Shown here in pieces: positions 1-11,600 of a stretch of DNA of 64,000 nucleotides (position 1 is the stretch's first letter; every line of letters begins with the position of its first letter). The position numbers and the translations under genes are program-made. Source of the DNA: Trichopria drosophilae (Eukaryota > Arthropoda > Insecta > Hymenoptera > Diapriidae); NCBI GenBank assembly GCA_030407085.1, contig CM059584.1, forward strand, positions 101,865,001 through 101,929,000, in the 5' to 3' direction. The notes beneath the pieces are model-generated. The model did not search any database. It was given only the letters and a program-made list of their open reading frames with translations, and was not told where the DNA came from.

Positions 1-355
1 ACCCCTCGAGTTGGTTCCTCTCCCACTGACTCCCTCTCCCACTGGCCCCTCTCTACCTGACCCTGTGGGCCGTGCTTTTCTCCCCTCCACGCGCGGTTTT
101 CAGGGACGGCGCAACTACAGCAGCATTGAGGCACAATATAGGGCCCTGCACCACATATCATATGTTTAAACAATTCACACACGATTAGTATAGTACAAAT
201 GCGACTTCTGGTTTGTTTTTTAAAAGTTTATATGCTCTGTACATGTGCCTGTGAAAAGAGTGATCAATCGGAATCCCGTTTTGATCCGGTTTAAAACGTT
301 GATTCAATGTTAGTTTTTTAAAATTTCTTTTATAAACTTAATTTTTATTGTTACT
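1..355. other. Non-coding flank upstream of the transposase relic
   Basis: The first 125 bases are GC- and CT-rich and unlike the AT-rich remainder, which suggests a different repeat ends near 125. Between 268 and 292 there is a short sequence resembling the inverted ends of jerky/Tigger elements (an ATCCCGTTTTGATCCGG core), but no matching copy was found downstream of the transposase. No gene is seen here. Confidence 0.3.
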
Positions 356-1278
356 ATGGAACCGAGAAAACTGAAGTATTTGGACATTGAGCAAAGACAA
401 TCAGTGTTAGCTAAATTAGATGCTGGTGAATCTGTTTCTGACTTGGCATTAGCTTTCGGTGTGTCTGCAAAGACTATTAGAAGAATTAGATCTAGAAAAG
501 AAGACATAGCTGATTATTCTCGAACAATTGTTAATAGTCATGGGAATATGACAAAAAAAAATATTTAGGACAAGAAGAAACCTTTCTTGACCAGATTTTG
601 TACAAATGGTTTTTAGAGAAAAGATCACAAAACGTGCCCATCAGCGGAGCTGGCCTTCAAGCAAAGGCTTTATTTTTTAATACGCTCCTTAACGGGCCAT
701 CAAATTTTAAAGCGAGTAATGGTTGGCTCTATCGCTTTCAAGTACGTCATGGTATCCATTCTATGGTAGCGCATGCTGAGAAACTCTCTGCCAATGTTGT
801 GGGAAGTGAGATATTTCAATCCACAATAAAAGAAAAAATTGCATCTAGAAATTACAGCAAAGACGATATTTATAACGCCGATGAAACCGGACTCTGCTGG
901 AGGGCATTGCCCAGAAAGACTTTCGCAGCAAGGTCAGAAGGATCGATTGAAGGGAGAAATGAAGCCAAAGATAGGGTCACTATTTTAACATGTGGAAATG
1001 CCTCCGGATCCCACAAAGTAACACCGTACGTAATTGGCAAATCGAAACATCCCAGATGTTTTAAAAACGTAAAACACCTGCCTGTGAAATACGCTGGCTC
1101 TCCGAGTGCATGGATTACTCGCACACTTTTCCTTGATTGGTTCAAAGATGTATTCCTGAAAGAAGTGAAAGAGGCACAGACCAAGGCAGGAAGAACATTA
1201 AAAATTATGCTATTACTTGATAATGCTCGTTCTCAAGCACCTGCAGATGAATTAAATGAAATAGATGAAATGTGCGAA

Positions 1279-1381
1279 GTACGTATTAATCTTGTATTAT
1301 TCTAAATCTCGTAGAGTGTATAAATATATTATTTTATATTATTCACATTCATTTTTAATCATTATTCAGTATTAATTTCAG
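1279..1381 (+). other. Intron 1 of the transposase
   Basis: The donor is GAA|GTACGT and the acceptor TTTCAG|GTCATTTAC. Removing these 103 bases joins the codons for DEMCE and VIYLPPNAT, restoring the conserved stretch that leads to the third catalytic Asp. Without splicing, the frame stops at about 1305. Confidence 0.8.
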
Positions 1382-1800
1382 GTCATTTACTTGCCCCCTA
1401 ATGCCACAGCTCTTATCCAGCCTATGGATCAGGGTATTATCGAAAAAATGAAGCGCATTTATAGGAAAGAATTAGTCAGGAAAATTTATTGCTCCAATGA
1501 ATCAGATATTCATGTTTTCATCAGGCAGTTAAATATGAAAGACTGTTGCTATGGAATTGCCAATGCGTGAAACGAGTTAACGCCAGAAAATATGAAAAAT
1601 GCATGGAACAAACTATTGCGTAACAGTGAAGCACAATATGCAGCCGTCGAGTCGTCGATTCGAAATGATGATTTGCTTTGGGACGTTCAAATGATACCAC
1701 AGTTGTCGAGCATAACCCTTGATGATATAGATACATGGATTCAAGGCGATGCTGAAGAGCAAGGTTGGAGACCTTTAAACAACGAAGAAATTTTCAGAAG

Positions 1801-2507
1801 GTACATAATGTACATTATTCACAAATTTTGTAATGATTCCATAAGAAAAGCTGTAATACAATCTCATATTCACATAATTCCAACAACTTTTAAACAGTAT
1901 GCATGAACACCAAAATTTACATGAATATTCTTTTAAATGTACGTAAGATATTTAAATCGAATCCTGTTTACACTTAAGCAAATTAATTTTAATAAAGCTT
2001 AATAATGAAATTAATTCAGCCTTGAACTAAAAGCAACGTCGATTTGATAATTGGGGTAGAAAATTGTTAGACGTTGGCTACTCAGTAAATGAAAACGTCA
2101 AGAATCCGAATTCAGAGTTATAAACGTGACTTCTTTTCTATTCTTTTATAAGGTTATGTGTTGGTAAAGAATTGAAATAAATTCGTATTTATGATCCTAA
2201 ATTCTGATTCATGACGCTTGAATTCTTTTTCGTTTAGTGGCTACAACTTATGGTCAGAAATGATTGGCCTTGAAAAACTCACCCAGTCACGTACAGTATC
2301 ATCGAATTTTGAATGTATTAATCGATGCAAAATTCATGAACCAAAAAATTTAATTAATCATTTGTGTAAATACATTACAGCATTCATTTGATGGTTAACT
2401 TGCCAATATCTTACGTACACATGCATATACAAATTAAAATTCAGTTTTAAATAATACTTATCTTATATAAATTATCAAATTATCGATATGCATATGTATT
2501 ATCATAG
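1801..2507 (+). other. Intron 2 of the transposase
   Basis: The donor is TTCAGAAG|GTACATAA and the acceptor ATCATAG|CGTCACAG. The join (AG + C) is in frame and gives IFR-S-VTENQ, linking the catalytic core to an acidic tail ending in KRQNK. The 707 bases hold no open frame of note. Confidence 0.6.
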
Positions 2508-2760
2508 CGTCACAGAAAATCAAGTGCCAGATCCGGAGGAAGAAACAATCGAAAATAATTCTGACGATTCTGACAATGAGGATCACGAGTCGCTGCAGAC
2601 TGATAATCAAGACAGTCAAACGATACTGCAAAAACTTAAAGATGTCCATACCTTTTATGAGAATCGATGGGAATGTTCGTCCGAACAGCATTTGTTGCTT
2701 CTCGAAATACAAAAATCACTGACAGATATAGTAATCGAAGAGAAAAGGCAGAACAAATAA

Positions 2761-3009
2761 CTTTCACAAACTGTAATTGAAATGTATTTTTTCGTTCATG
2801 TTATATATAATGTATGTATTTATGTCTATGTTTCTAGATTTTCCTAAGAGTTTCTGTTTAATGGATTTTAATAAATTTACTTACGTTAAACATTACCACT
2901 TTCTACATTAATTGTTTTCTAAGAACATATTTTATTCTTTTTATAAAAATAACCTATAATTATCCCTGTCACATACTACGAAGGATGGAGTATATTTATA
3001 TTAAGAAAT
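2761..3009. other. AT-rich 3' flank of the transposase relic
   Basis: This stretch has no open frame of note. A plus-strand AATAAA at about 2868-2873 could be the transposase poly(A) signal. The sequence then leads into the tail of the SINE-like element. Confidence 0.3.
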
Positions 3010-3520
3010 ATGTCTGTATGTAAACAAAACAAGAACTGTACTAGGACAAAGGACAAAGGACAAAGGACAGGTTATTTCCCCCGCGTTAATGACGATTTGT
3101 CTATTTGCGGGTCGGCTCTCGGGTGGAGAGGTACAGGACAGAGACAGACAGTACAAGACAGAACTATAGGCACACACAGCACCCACCCAGAGCCAGTCCC
3201 CCCTCCCCAATATCGGTACCACCAGCAGATTCGGCGGTCTGTGCCTTAGCGAGTACGACGCGGGGCTTATCCCCTCTTTATCCGAGATAAGACCCACGAC
3301 GTACCGACCGGGGATAAGACGCTGACGGTACCGATAACTGCCGACGGGGGTCGGCAGCGGTCCCAAATTCGTACCTTCGCCCAGCAAAGTTCCCCGGTTA
3401 TTCCACACTGGACATAAGCAGAGAAAATTGCAGGACGGGGATTCGAACTCGGGCCCTTCGCGACGCTCAGTTCGGGCGGACTAAGACTGACGCCTTAGCC
3501 CGCACGACCATCACGCCGAC
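3010..3520 (-). mobile_element. tRNA-derived SINE-like element
   Basis: Read on the minus strand from 3,520, the element opens with a tRNA-like head. There is an A-box-like TGGTCGTGCGGGCTAAGG and, about 50 bases on, a near-perfect B box (AGTTCGAATCC, plus-strand 3439-3449). A GC-rich body of about 400 bases follows, with a tail of repeated GTCCTTT units (plus strand: ACAAAGG at about 3045-3068). This is the usual architecture of a pol III-transcribed SINE. The GC content is far above the flanks. The head resembles a tRNA with a long variable arm, perhaps tRNA-Ser, but the parent is uncertain. I found no clear target site duplication. Open frames across it (such as 3001-3408) are by-products of its GC richness. 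Confidence 0.65.
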
Positions 3521-4098
3521 TTAAAATAGGGGTACAATAAGGAAACACTTTATTTGGTTGAAATTAATTAATTTATTGCTGGTTCGATAACATTTCTTTA
3601 GGTGTACAAAGTGGTGTTGTTGGATGAGGGGAAAGAGGGATAAGGGAGGTTCTATTAAGGGGAAAAATTCCTCAGCAGTCTGTCGCTCATTTTCCTCCAG
3701 GATAAGGTGAACGACCTTTGGAAAGTTTGGGCGCTGACACTTTTGTCCTGCTCGGCGGCGTTTGACTGAAAAATATTTGTTTCTTTTTAGATATTCATTT
3801 TTTTATTTTAGAACTCGCGAAAGTGAGACAACAAAATATTATAAAACTAATCAATTGTATTGTTCATCTAGTTAACGCTCTGCTAGAAATCTTTGGAACA
3901 TCGAATGTGAGGAAGGTATTTCCCTAAGAATTGGTCTTTAATATTAAATATATATTTATATTGTCTCTATTTTTAGAATTAAAAAAGATTAGTTATTTAG
4001 GAAAAAAATAATGATAAAAACAGGAATATTAGTCGCGTGAGAGGGGCGACTTCGTCTCGGTGGGCTGTGCGCAATATGTAGGAGAGAAGGAGCTGTGG
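3521..4098. other. Intergenic, no gene seen
   Basis: This stretch is mixed-composition sequence with no supported coding region. A small inverted repeat (GTCGC...GCGAC) occurs near 4,032-4,050, just before the minisatellite. Confidence 0.3.
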
Positions 4099-4325
4099 TT
4101 TCGCAGGCCTACCCGCTATGCCACAAAAGAAAAGGGGGGTGCGATTTCGCAGGCCGACCCGCTATGTCGCAAAGGGAAAAGGTTTGTGTGATTTCGCAGG
4201 CCTACCCGCTATGTCACGGAAAGGAAGGAAGTGCGATTTCGCAGGCCGACCCGCTATGTCGCAAATGGAAAAGGTTGGGGTGATTTCGCAGGCCTACCCG
4301 CTATGTCACGAAAGGAAAGGAGAAG
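4099..4325. repeat. Minisatellite, about 46-bp unit, 5 copies, alternating variants
   Basis: Units start at 4099, 4145, 4192, 4237 and 4284, giving spacings of 46, 47, 45 and 47. Each begins TTTCGCAGGCC then T or G, then ACCCGCTATG. Units 1, 3 and 5 carry CCTACCC, while units 2 and 4 carry CCGACCC followed by GTCGCAAA, so the real repeat is a dimer of about 92 bp. Open frames read through it only because of its composition. It is too regular and lacks distinct spacers, so it is not a CRISPR array. Confidence 0.85.
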
Positions 4326-4499
4326 AGAGGGATCATTTGTTTATTTATAAAATAAAGAGATACTTACCATTTCTTTTCGCTGGTCCCTTTTTGAACGGCG
4401 ATCAGTTGTTCCGACGGACTCGTTCTATGGAAATTGGTTGCTTGGCCAGATGAACTTCTGTGACTGAAGAACTTGAATTCTTCTCGTGGTAGTCCACTC

Positions 4500-4640
4500 T
4501 CTGGTCCACTCGTCCTCTCTCTAGTACTCTCTAGTCTACACTCTAGTCCTCTCTCTGTGGTACTCTCTCTTCTACACTCTGTCTTCACTCTGTCTTCACT
4601 CTGTCTTCACTCTGTCTTCACTCTGTCTTCACTCTGTCTG
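4500..4640. repeat. CT-rich microsatellite with 11-bp CTCTGTCTTCA units
   Basis: Degenerate CTCTAGT/CTCTCT sequence leads into six or so near-perfect copies of an 11-bp CTCTGTCTTCA unit (about 4575-4640). A TATA-like CCATAAATACGC on the minus strand lies just beyond it (about 4,660-4,672). An open frame on the minus strand ends at a good donor (AAATG|GTAAGT, near 4,370). This could be promoter plus leader of an old LTR element, but no terminal repeats could be paired, so only the repeat is claimed. Confidence 0.7.
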
Positions 4641-5639
4641 ATTTTCTGTACGCGACAGCGTATTTATGGTGAGCCATAGTTTTATCCCCGCTTTGAGTTT
4701 TTCCCCTTCTATTTTGAAAATGGTGGATTTGTGTGTTGGACAGGTTTTGGAAATAGGCCAAGGAGGAAGCATGCATTAACTAATGCTTTTACATTATTGT
4801 TATAACATACGGTGTCGTAGATAGCTATTTAGAACGTACTCGTTTTCTCTTTTATTCTTAGAAAAGTCAAAAACCGGTAACTTGATAGTTATAAGAAAAG
4901 TTTTTCGGCTTAGGCAACGCGAGCCATCTTCTGATTTATGGCTAATGAAAGTTAAAAGAAGGTCTAATTTGAAACGGTTTCGTTCCAACATGCTACGTCT
5001 ACGTGATCTCAACGCTATATTAAAAAAAAAGGAACTCGTTTGTCCGATACCGACATACAATTACGACAATTTTCGGATTTGTGAATACATACAAAAAAAA
5101 GGGTAATCGCGCTAGTTACGGAGACGTAACACATACATAATATATTTATACATAAAAATATCATCATTAATAATGTATGAATATAAATGATATTCAAGTT
5201 AAAACTTAATCTAAACAATAACTATTACATACCTGCGATCAATGTTGTATTAAATAAAAACACACTCGCACACTGAAGGCGTGTACGGTGCACATCTGCT
5301 GCTATATAATGACTGTATGCGGTATGGGCCTACAATGCGTAGAGTGACGCATTCCAATCATCTTATATTTTTCTGTAACGACTTAATCCTAATTTTAAAT
5401 GACAAAAAATAATTCAATGACTTCGTTTCTACAACTATAAAATAAATTAAAAAATAATCATATTTCCAATGAAAAGACGCATACATTGTTTAATAAATCT
5501 TTTAATACAAAAATATAAATTTGTAATAAAATCCGGTTTTTTAATAAAAAAAAAACCTATATTTAAACGATTTTTTTCGAATTTTGACAATATTATTTAT
5601 AACCATCTTAAAGAGCATAAAAAGATCTACAATTTATCT
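4641..5639. other. AT-rich flank left of the satellite
   Basis: There is no recognisable gene. A plus-strand open frame at 4882-5106 is basic and matches nothing I recognise. If the satellite had inserted as a block into the pseudogene on its right, the missing C-terminal part of that pseudogene should appear here on the minus strand, and I do not see it. Confidence 0.3.
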
Positions 5640-8600
5640 ACGATAATTAGACTGCATATTATATCCCTATTATCACACTCATTAAAATACTCGGAAACCT
5701 ACTTCGTTGCCTTGTCCAATCTGAATGATCCTAATATCCAATATTGCCAGTGCAATTATTCGCAAACTAATCCAAGAGATATTCGATGTTAAGATGGATA
5801 ATGCGGATATATGCCACTTGCCTCCATAGCAATCAGATCCATTTATACGCACGTCAGTATTGGTATAAACTAAACGCAGAAGTTAAATTGCCCGCCCATA
5901 AGAGGTAGAGGCAATACAAATCATTAGGAAAAGTGTTTTGTTTGGTTCAACTCATTTAAGGCGGAAAGCATCAATTTCCATTCGTCCATCTTTATCGTAA
6001 AAACTGCATTATACAAAGGCCTAAAATAACGTTCAATAAAGATATGAGATAATTGCTCGCAATGAAAAACCTATTAAAATCTATCACTTCAATCTGATGT
6101 ATTCTTTGTCGTTTCCAAGTTTTGAATATCGATTACGTACTAATAGATAATTAGACTGCATTTTATATCCCTATTATCACCTTCATTAAAATATTCGGAA
6201 ACTTACTTCGTTGCCTTGTCCAATCTGAATGATCCTAATATCCAATATTGGATATCGCCAGTGCAATTATTCGCAAACTAATCCAAGAGATATTCGATGT
6301 TAAGATGGATAAATATGTGTTGCAAATAAGCTAATATTCTAGCGTAACCCTTTTGCAGAGCTGCGGATATATGCCACTTGCCTCCATAGCAATCAGATCC
6401 ATTTATACGCACGTCAGTATTGGTATAAACTAAACGCAGAAGTTAAATTGCCCGCCCATAAGAGGTAGAGACAATACAAATCATTAGGAAAAGTGTTTTG
6501 TTTGGTTCAACTCATTTAAGGCGGAAAGCATCAATTTCCATTCGCCCATCGTTATCGTAAAAACTGCATTATACAAAGGCCTAAAATAACATTCAATAAA
6601 GATATGAGATAATTGCTCGCAATGAAAGACCTATTAAACTCTATCTCTTTAATCTGATGTATTCATTGTGGTTTCCAAGTTTTGAATATCGATTACGTAC
6701 TAATAGATAATTAGACTGCATTTTATATCCCTATTATCACCTTCATTAAAATACTCGGAAACTTACTTCGTTGCCTTGTCCGATCTGAATGATCCTAATA
6801 TCCAATATTGCCAGTGCAATTATTCGCAAACTAATCCAAGAGATATTCGATGTTAAGATGGATAAATATGTGTTGCAAATAAGCTAATATTCTAGCGTAA
6901 CCCTTTGGCAGAGCTGCGGATATATGCCACTTGCCTCCATAGCAATCAGATCCATTTATACGCACGTCAGTATTGGTATAAACTAAACGCAGAAGTTAAA
7001 TTGCCCGCCCATAAGAGGTAGAGGCAATATAAATCATTAGGAAAAGTGTTTTGTTTGGTTCAACTCATTTAAGGCGGAAAGCATCAATTTCCATTCGCCC
7101 ATCGTTATCGTAAAAACTGCATTATACAAAGGCCTAAAATAACATTCAATAAAGATATGAGATAATTGCTCGCAATGAAAGACCTATTAAACTCTATCTC
7201 TTTAATCTGATGTATTCATTGTGGTTTCCAAGTTTTGAATATCGATTACGTACTTATAGATAATTAGACTGCATTTTATATCCCTATTATCACCTTCATT
7301 AAAATATTCGGAAACTTACTTCGTTGCCTTGTCCGATCTGAATGATCCTAATATCCAATATTGCCAGTGCAATTATTCGCAAACTAATCCAAGAGATATT
7401 CGATGTTAAGATGGATAAATATGTGTTGCAAATAAGCTAATATTCTCGCGTAACCCTTTTGCAGAGCTGCGGATATATGCCACTTGCCTCCATAGCAATC
7501 AGATCCATTTATACGCACGTCAGTATTGGTATAAACTAAACGCAGAAGTTAAATTGCCCGCCCATAAGAGGTAGAGGCAATATAAATCATTAGGAAAAGT
7601 GTTTTGTTTGGTTCAACTCATTTAAGGCGGAAAGCATCAATTTCCATTCGCCCATCGTTATCGTAAAAACTGCATTATACAAAGGCCTAAAATAACATTC
7701 AATAAAGATATGAGATAATTGCTCGCAATGAAAGACCTATTAAACTCTATCTCTTTAATCTGATGTATTCATTGTGGTTTCCAAGTTTTGAATATCGATT
7801 ACGTACTTATAGATAATTAGACTGCATTTTATATCCCTATTATCACCTTCATTAAAATATTCGGAAACTTACTTCGTTGCCTTGTCCGATCTGAATGATC
7901 CTAACATCCAATATTGGATATTGCCAGTGCAATTATTTGCAAACTAATCCAAGAGATATTCGATGTTAAGATGGATAAATATGTGTTGCAAATAAGCTAA
8001 TATTCTCGCGTAACCCTTTTGCAGAGCTGCGGATATATGCCACTTGCCTCCATAGCAATCAGATCCATTTATACGCACGTCAGTATTGGTATAAACTAAA
8101 CGCAGAAGTTAAATTGCCCGCCCATAAGAGGTAGAGGCAATATAAATCATTAGGAAAAGTGTTTTGTTTGGTTCAACTCATTTAAGGCGGAAAGCATCAA
8201 TTTCCATTCGCCCATCGTTATCGTAAAAACTGCATTATACAAAGGCCTAAAATAACATTCAATAAAGATATGAGATAATTGCTCGCAATGAAAGACCTAT
8301 TAAACTCTATCTCTTTAATCTGATGTATTCATTGTGGTTTCCAAGTTTTGAATATCGATTACGTACTTATAGATAATTAGACTGCATTTTATATCCCTAT
8401 TATCACCTTCATTAAAATATTCGGAAACTTACTTCGTTGCCTTGTCCGATCTGAATGATCCTAACATCCAATATTGGATATTGCCAGTGCAATTATTTGC
8501 AAACTAATCCAAGAGATATTCGATGTAAAGATGGATAAATATGTGTTGGAAATAAGCTAATATTCTCGCGTAACCCTTTTGCAGAGCTGCGGATATATGC

Positions 8601-11600
8601 CACTTGCCTCCATAGCAATCAGATCCATTTATACGCACGTCAGTATTGGTATAAACTAAACGCAGAAGTTAAATTGCCCGCCCATAAGAGGTAGAGGCAA
8701 TATAAATCATTAGGAAAAGTGTTTTGTTTGGTTCAACTCATTTAAGGCGGAAAGCATCAATTTCCATTCGCCCATCGTTATCGTAAAAACTGCATTATAC
8801 AAAGGCCTAAAATAACATTCAATAAAGATATGAGATAATTGCTCGCAATGAAAGACCTATTAAACTCTATCTCTTTAATCTGATGTATTCATTGTGGTTT
8901 CCAAGTTTTGAATATCGATTACGTACTTATAGATAATTAGACTGCATTTTATATCCCTATTATCACCTTCATTAAAATATTCGGAAACTTACTTCGTTGC
9001 CTTGTCCGATCTGAATGATCCTAACATCCAATATTGGATATTGCCAGTGCAATTATTTGCAAACTAATCCAAGAGATATTCGATGTAAAGATGGATAAAT
9101 ATGTGTTGGAAATAAGCTAATATTCTCGCGTAACCCTTTTGCAGAGCTGCGGATATATGCCACTTGCCTCCATAGCAATCAGATCCATTTATACGCACGT
9201 CAGTATTGGTATAAACTAAACGCAGAAGTTAAATTGCCCGCCCATAAGAGGTAGAGGCAATATAAATCATTAGGAAAAGTGTTTTGTTTGGTTCAACTCA
9301 TTTAAGGCGGAAAGCATCAATTTCCATTCGCCCATCGTTATCGTAAAAACTGCATTATACAAAGGCCTAAAATAACATTCAATAAAGATATGAGATAATT
9401 GCTCGCAATGAAAGACCTATTAAACTCTATCTCTTTAATCTGATGTATTCATTGTGGTTTCCAAGTTTTGAATATCGATTACGTACTTATAGATAATTAG
9501 ACTGCATTTTATATCCCTATTATCACCTTCATTAAAATATTCGGAAACTTACTTCGTTGCCTTGTCCGATCTGAATGATCCTAACATCCAATATTGGATA
9601 TTGCCAGTGCAATTATTTGCAAACTAATCCAAGAGATATTCGATGTAAAGATGGATAAATATGTGTTGGAAATAAGCTAATATTCTCGCGTAACCCTTTT
9701 GCAGAGCTGCGGATATATGCCACTTGCCTCCATAGCAATCAGATCCATTTATACGCACGTCAGTATTGGTATAAACTAAACGCAGAAGTTAAATTGCCCG
9801 CCCATAAGAGGTAGAGGCAATATAAATCATTAGGAAAAGTGTTTTGTTTGGTTCAACTCATTTAAGGCGGAAAGCATCAATTTCCATTCGCCCATCGTTA
9901 TCGTAAAAACTGCATTATACAAAGGCCTAAAATAACATTCAATAAAGATATGAGATAATTGCTCGCAATGAAAGACCTATTAAACTCTATCTCTTTAATC
10001 TGATGTATTCATTGTGGTTTCCAAGTTTTGAATATCGATTACGTACTTATAGATAATTAGACTGCATTTTATATCCCTATTATCACCTTCATTAAAATAT
10101 TCGGAAACTTACTTCGTTGCCTTGTCCGATCTGAATGATCCTAACATCCAATATTGGATATTGCCAGTGCAATTATTTGCAAACTAATCCAAGAGATATT
10201 CGATGTTAAGATGGATAAATATGTGTTGCAAATAAGCTAATATTCTCGCGTAACCCTTTTGCAGAGCTGCGGATATATGCCACTTGCCTCCATAGCAATC
10301 AGATCCATTTATACGCACGTCAGTATTGGTATAAACTAAACGCAGAAGTTAAATTGCCCGCCCATAAGAGGTAGAGGCAATATAAATCATTAGGAAAAGT
10401 GTTTTGTTTGGTTCAACTCATTTAAGGCGGAAAGCATCAATTTCCATTCGCCCATCGTTATCGTAAAAACTGCATTATACAAAGGCCTAAAATAACATTC
10501 AATAAAGATATGAGATAATTGCTCGCAATGAAAGACCTATTAAACTCTATCTCTTTAATCTGATGTATTCATTGTGGTTTCCAAGTTTTGAATATCGATT
10601 ACGTACTTATAGATAATTAGACTGCATTTTATATCCCTATTATCACCTTCATTAAAATATTCGGAAACTTACTTCGTTGCCTTGTCCGATCTGAATGATC
10701 CTAACATCCAATATTGGATATTGCCAGTGCAATTATTTGCAAACTAATCCAAGAGATATTCGATGTAAAGATGGATAAATATGTGTTGGAAATAAGCTAA
10801 TATTCTCGCGTAACCCTTTTGCAGAGCTGCGGATATATGCCACTTGCCTCCATAGCAATCAGATCCATTTATACGCACGTCAGTATTGGTATAAACTAAA
10901 CGCAGAAGTTAAATTGCCCGCCCATAAGAGGTAGAGGCAATATAAATCATTAGGAAAAGTGTTTTGTTTGGTTCAACTCATTTAAGGCGGAAAGCATCAA
11001 TTTCCATTCGCCCATCGTTATCGTAAAAACTGCATTATACAAAGGCCTAAAATAACATTCAATAAAGATATGAGATAATTGCTCGCAATGAAAGACCTAT
11101 TAAACTCTATCTCTTTAATCTGATGTATTCATTGTGGTTTCCAAGTTTTGAATATCGATTACGTACTTATAGATAATTAGACTGCATTTTATATCCCTAT
11201 TATCACCTTCATTAAAATATTCGGAAACTTACTTCGTTGCCTTGTCCGATCTGAATGATCCTAACATCCAATATTGGATATTGCCAGTGCAATTATTTGC
11301 AAACTAATCCAAGAGATATTCGATGTAAAGATGGATAAATATGTGTTGGAAATAAGCTAATATTCTCGCGTAACCCTTTTGCAGAGCTGCGGATATATGC
11401 CACTTGCCTCCATAGCAATCAGATCCATTTATACGCACGTCAGTATTGGTATAAACTAAACGCAGAAGTTAAATTGCCCGCCCATAAGAGGTAGAGGCAA
11501 TATAAATCATTAGGAAAAGTGTTTTGTTTGGTTCAACTCATTTAAGGCGGAAAGCATCAATTTCCATTCGCCCATCGTTATCGTAAAAACTGCATTATAC

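Larger units (their letters stand above)
356..2760 (+). pseudogene. Tigger/jerky-like (pogo superfamily) transposase, broken, three exons
   Basis: Three exons are supported: 356-1278, 1382-1800 and 2508-2760. The introns are GTACGT...TTTCAG (1279-1381, phase 0) and GTACAT...CATAG (1801-2507, phase 2). The order is an N-terminal psq-type helix-turn-helix (residues about 5-50), a CENP-B-type DNA-binding region (ending near NGWLYRFQ), then a DDE_1 catalytic core. The three acidic residues are visible: D in NADETG (880-882), D in LLLDNAR (1219-1221) and D in QPMDQG (1427-1429), the DDD pattern of pogo-family enzymes. An acidic C-terminal tail follows on exon 3. Two lesions break it: a one-base indel in the A9 run at 553-561, after which the frame resumes at YLGQEETFL, and a TGA at 1568-1570 where a conserved Trp (TGG) is expected. 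Both could in principle be sequence errors. Clean splice phases indicate that it was once a real spliced gene or element. No terminal inverted repeats were confirmed. Confidence 0.85.

Noticed and set aside
100..2970. Terminal inverted repeats of the Tigger-like element (CAGGGA at 101 and TCCCTG near 2962)
   Set aside because: Only six bases match and no TA target duplication is present, so this is not convincing.
3001..3408. 135-codon open frame on the minus strand
   Set aside because: It lies wholly inside the SINE-like element. Its proline/glycine-rich reading reflects GC-rich composition, and no protein family is recognised.
4099..4325. Possible CRISPR array
   Set aside because: Units are contiguous tandem repeats without unique spacers, in eukaryotic DNA.
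4095..4453. Overlapping open frames with repeated SQAYPLCH/GRPAMS peptides
   Set aside because: They are translations of the 46-bp minisatellite, with no start context or homologue.
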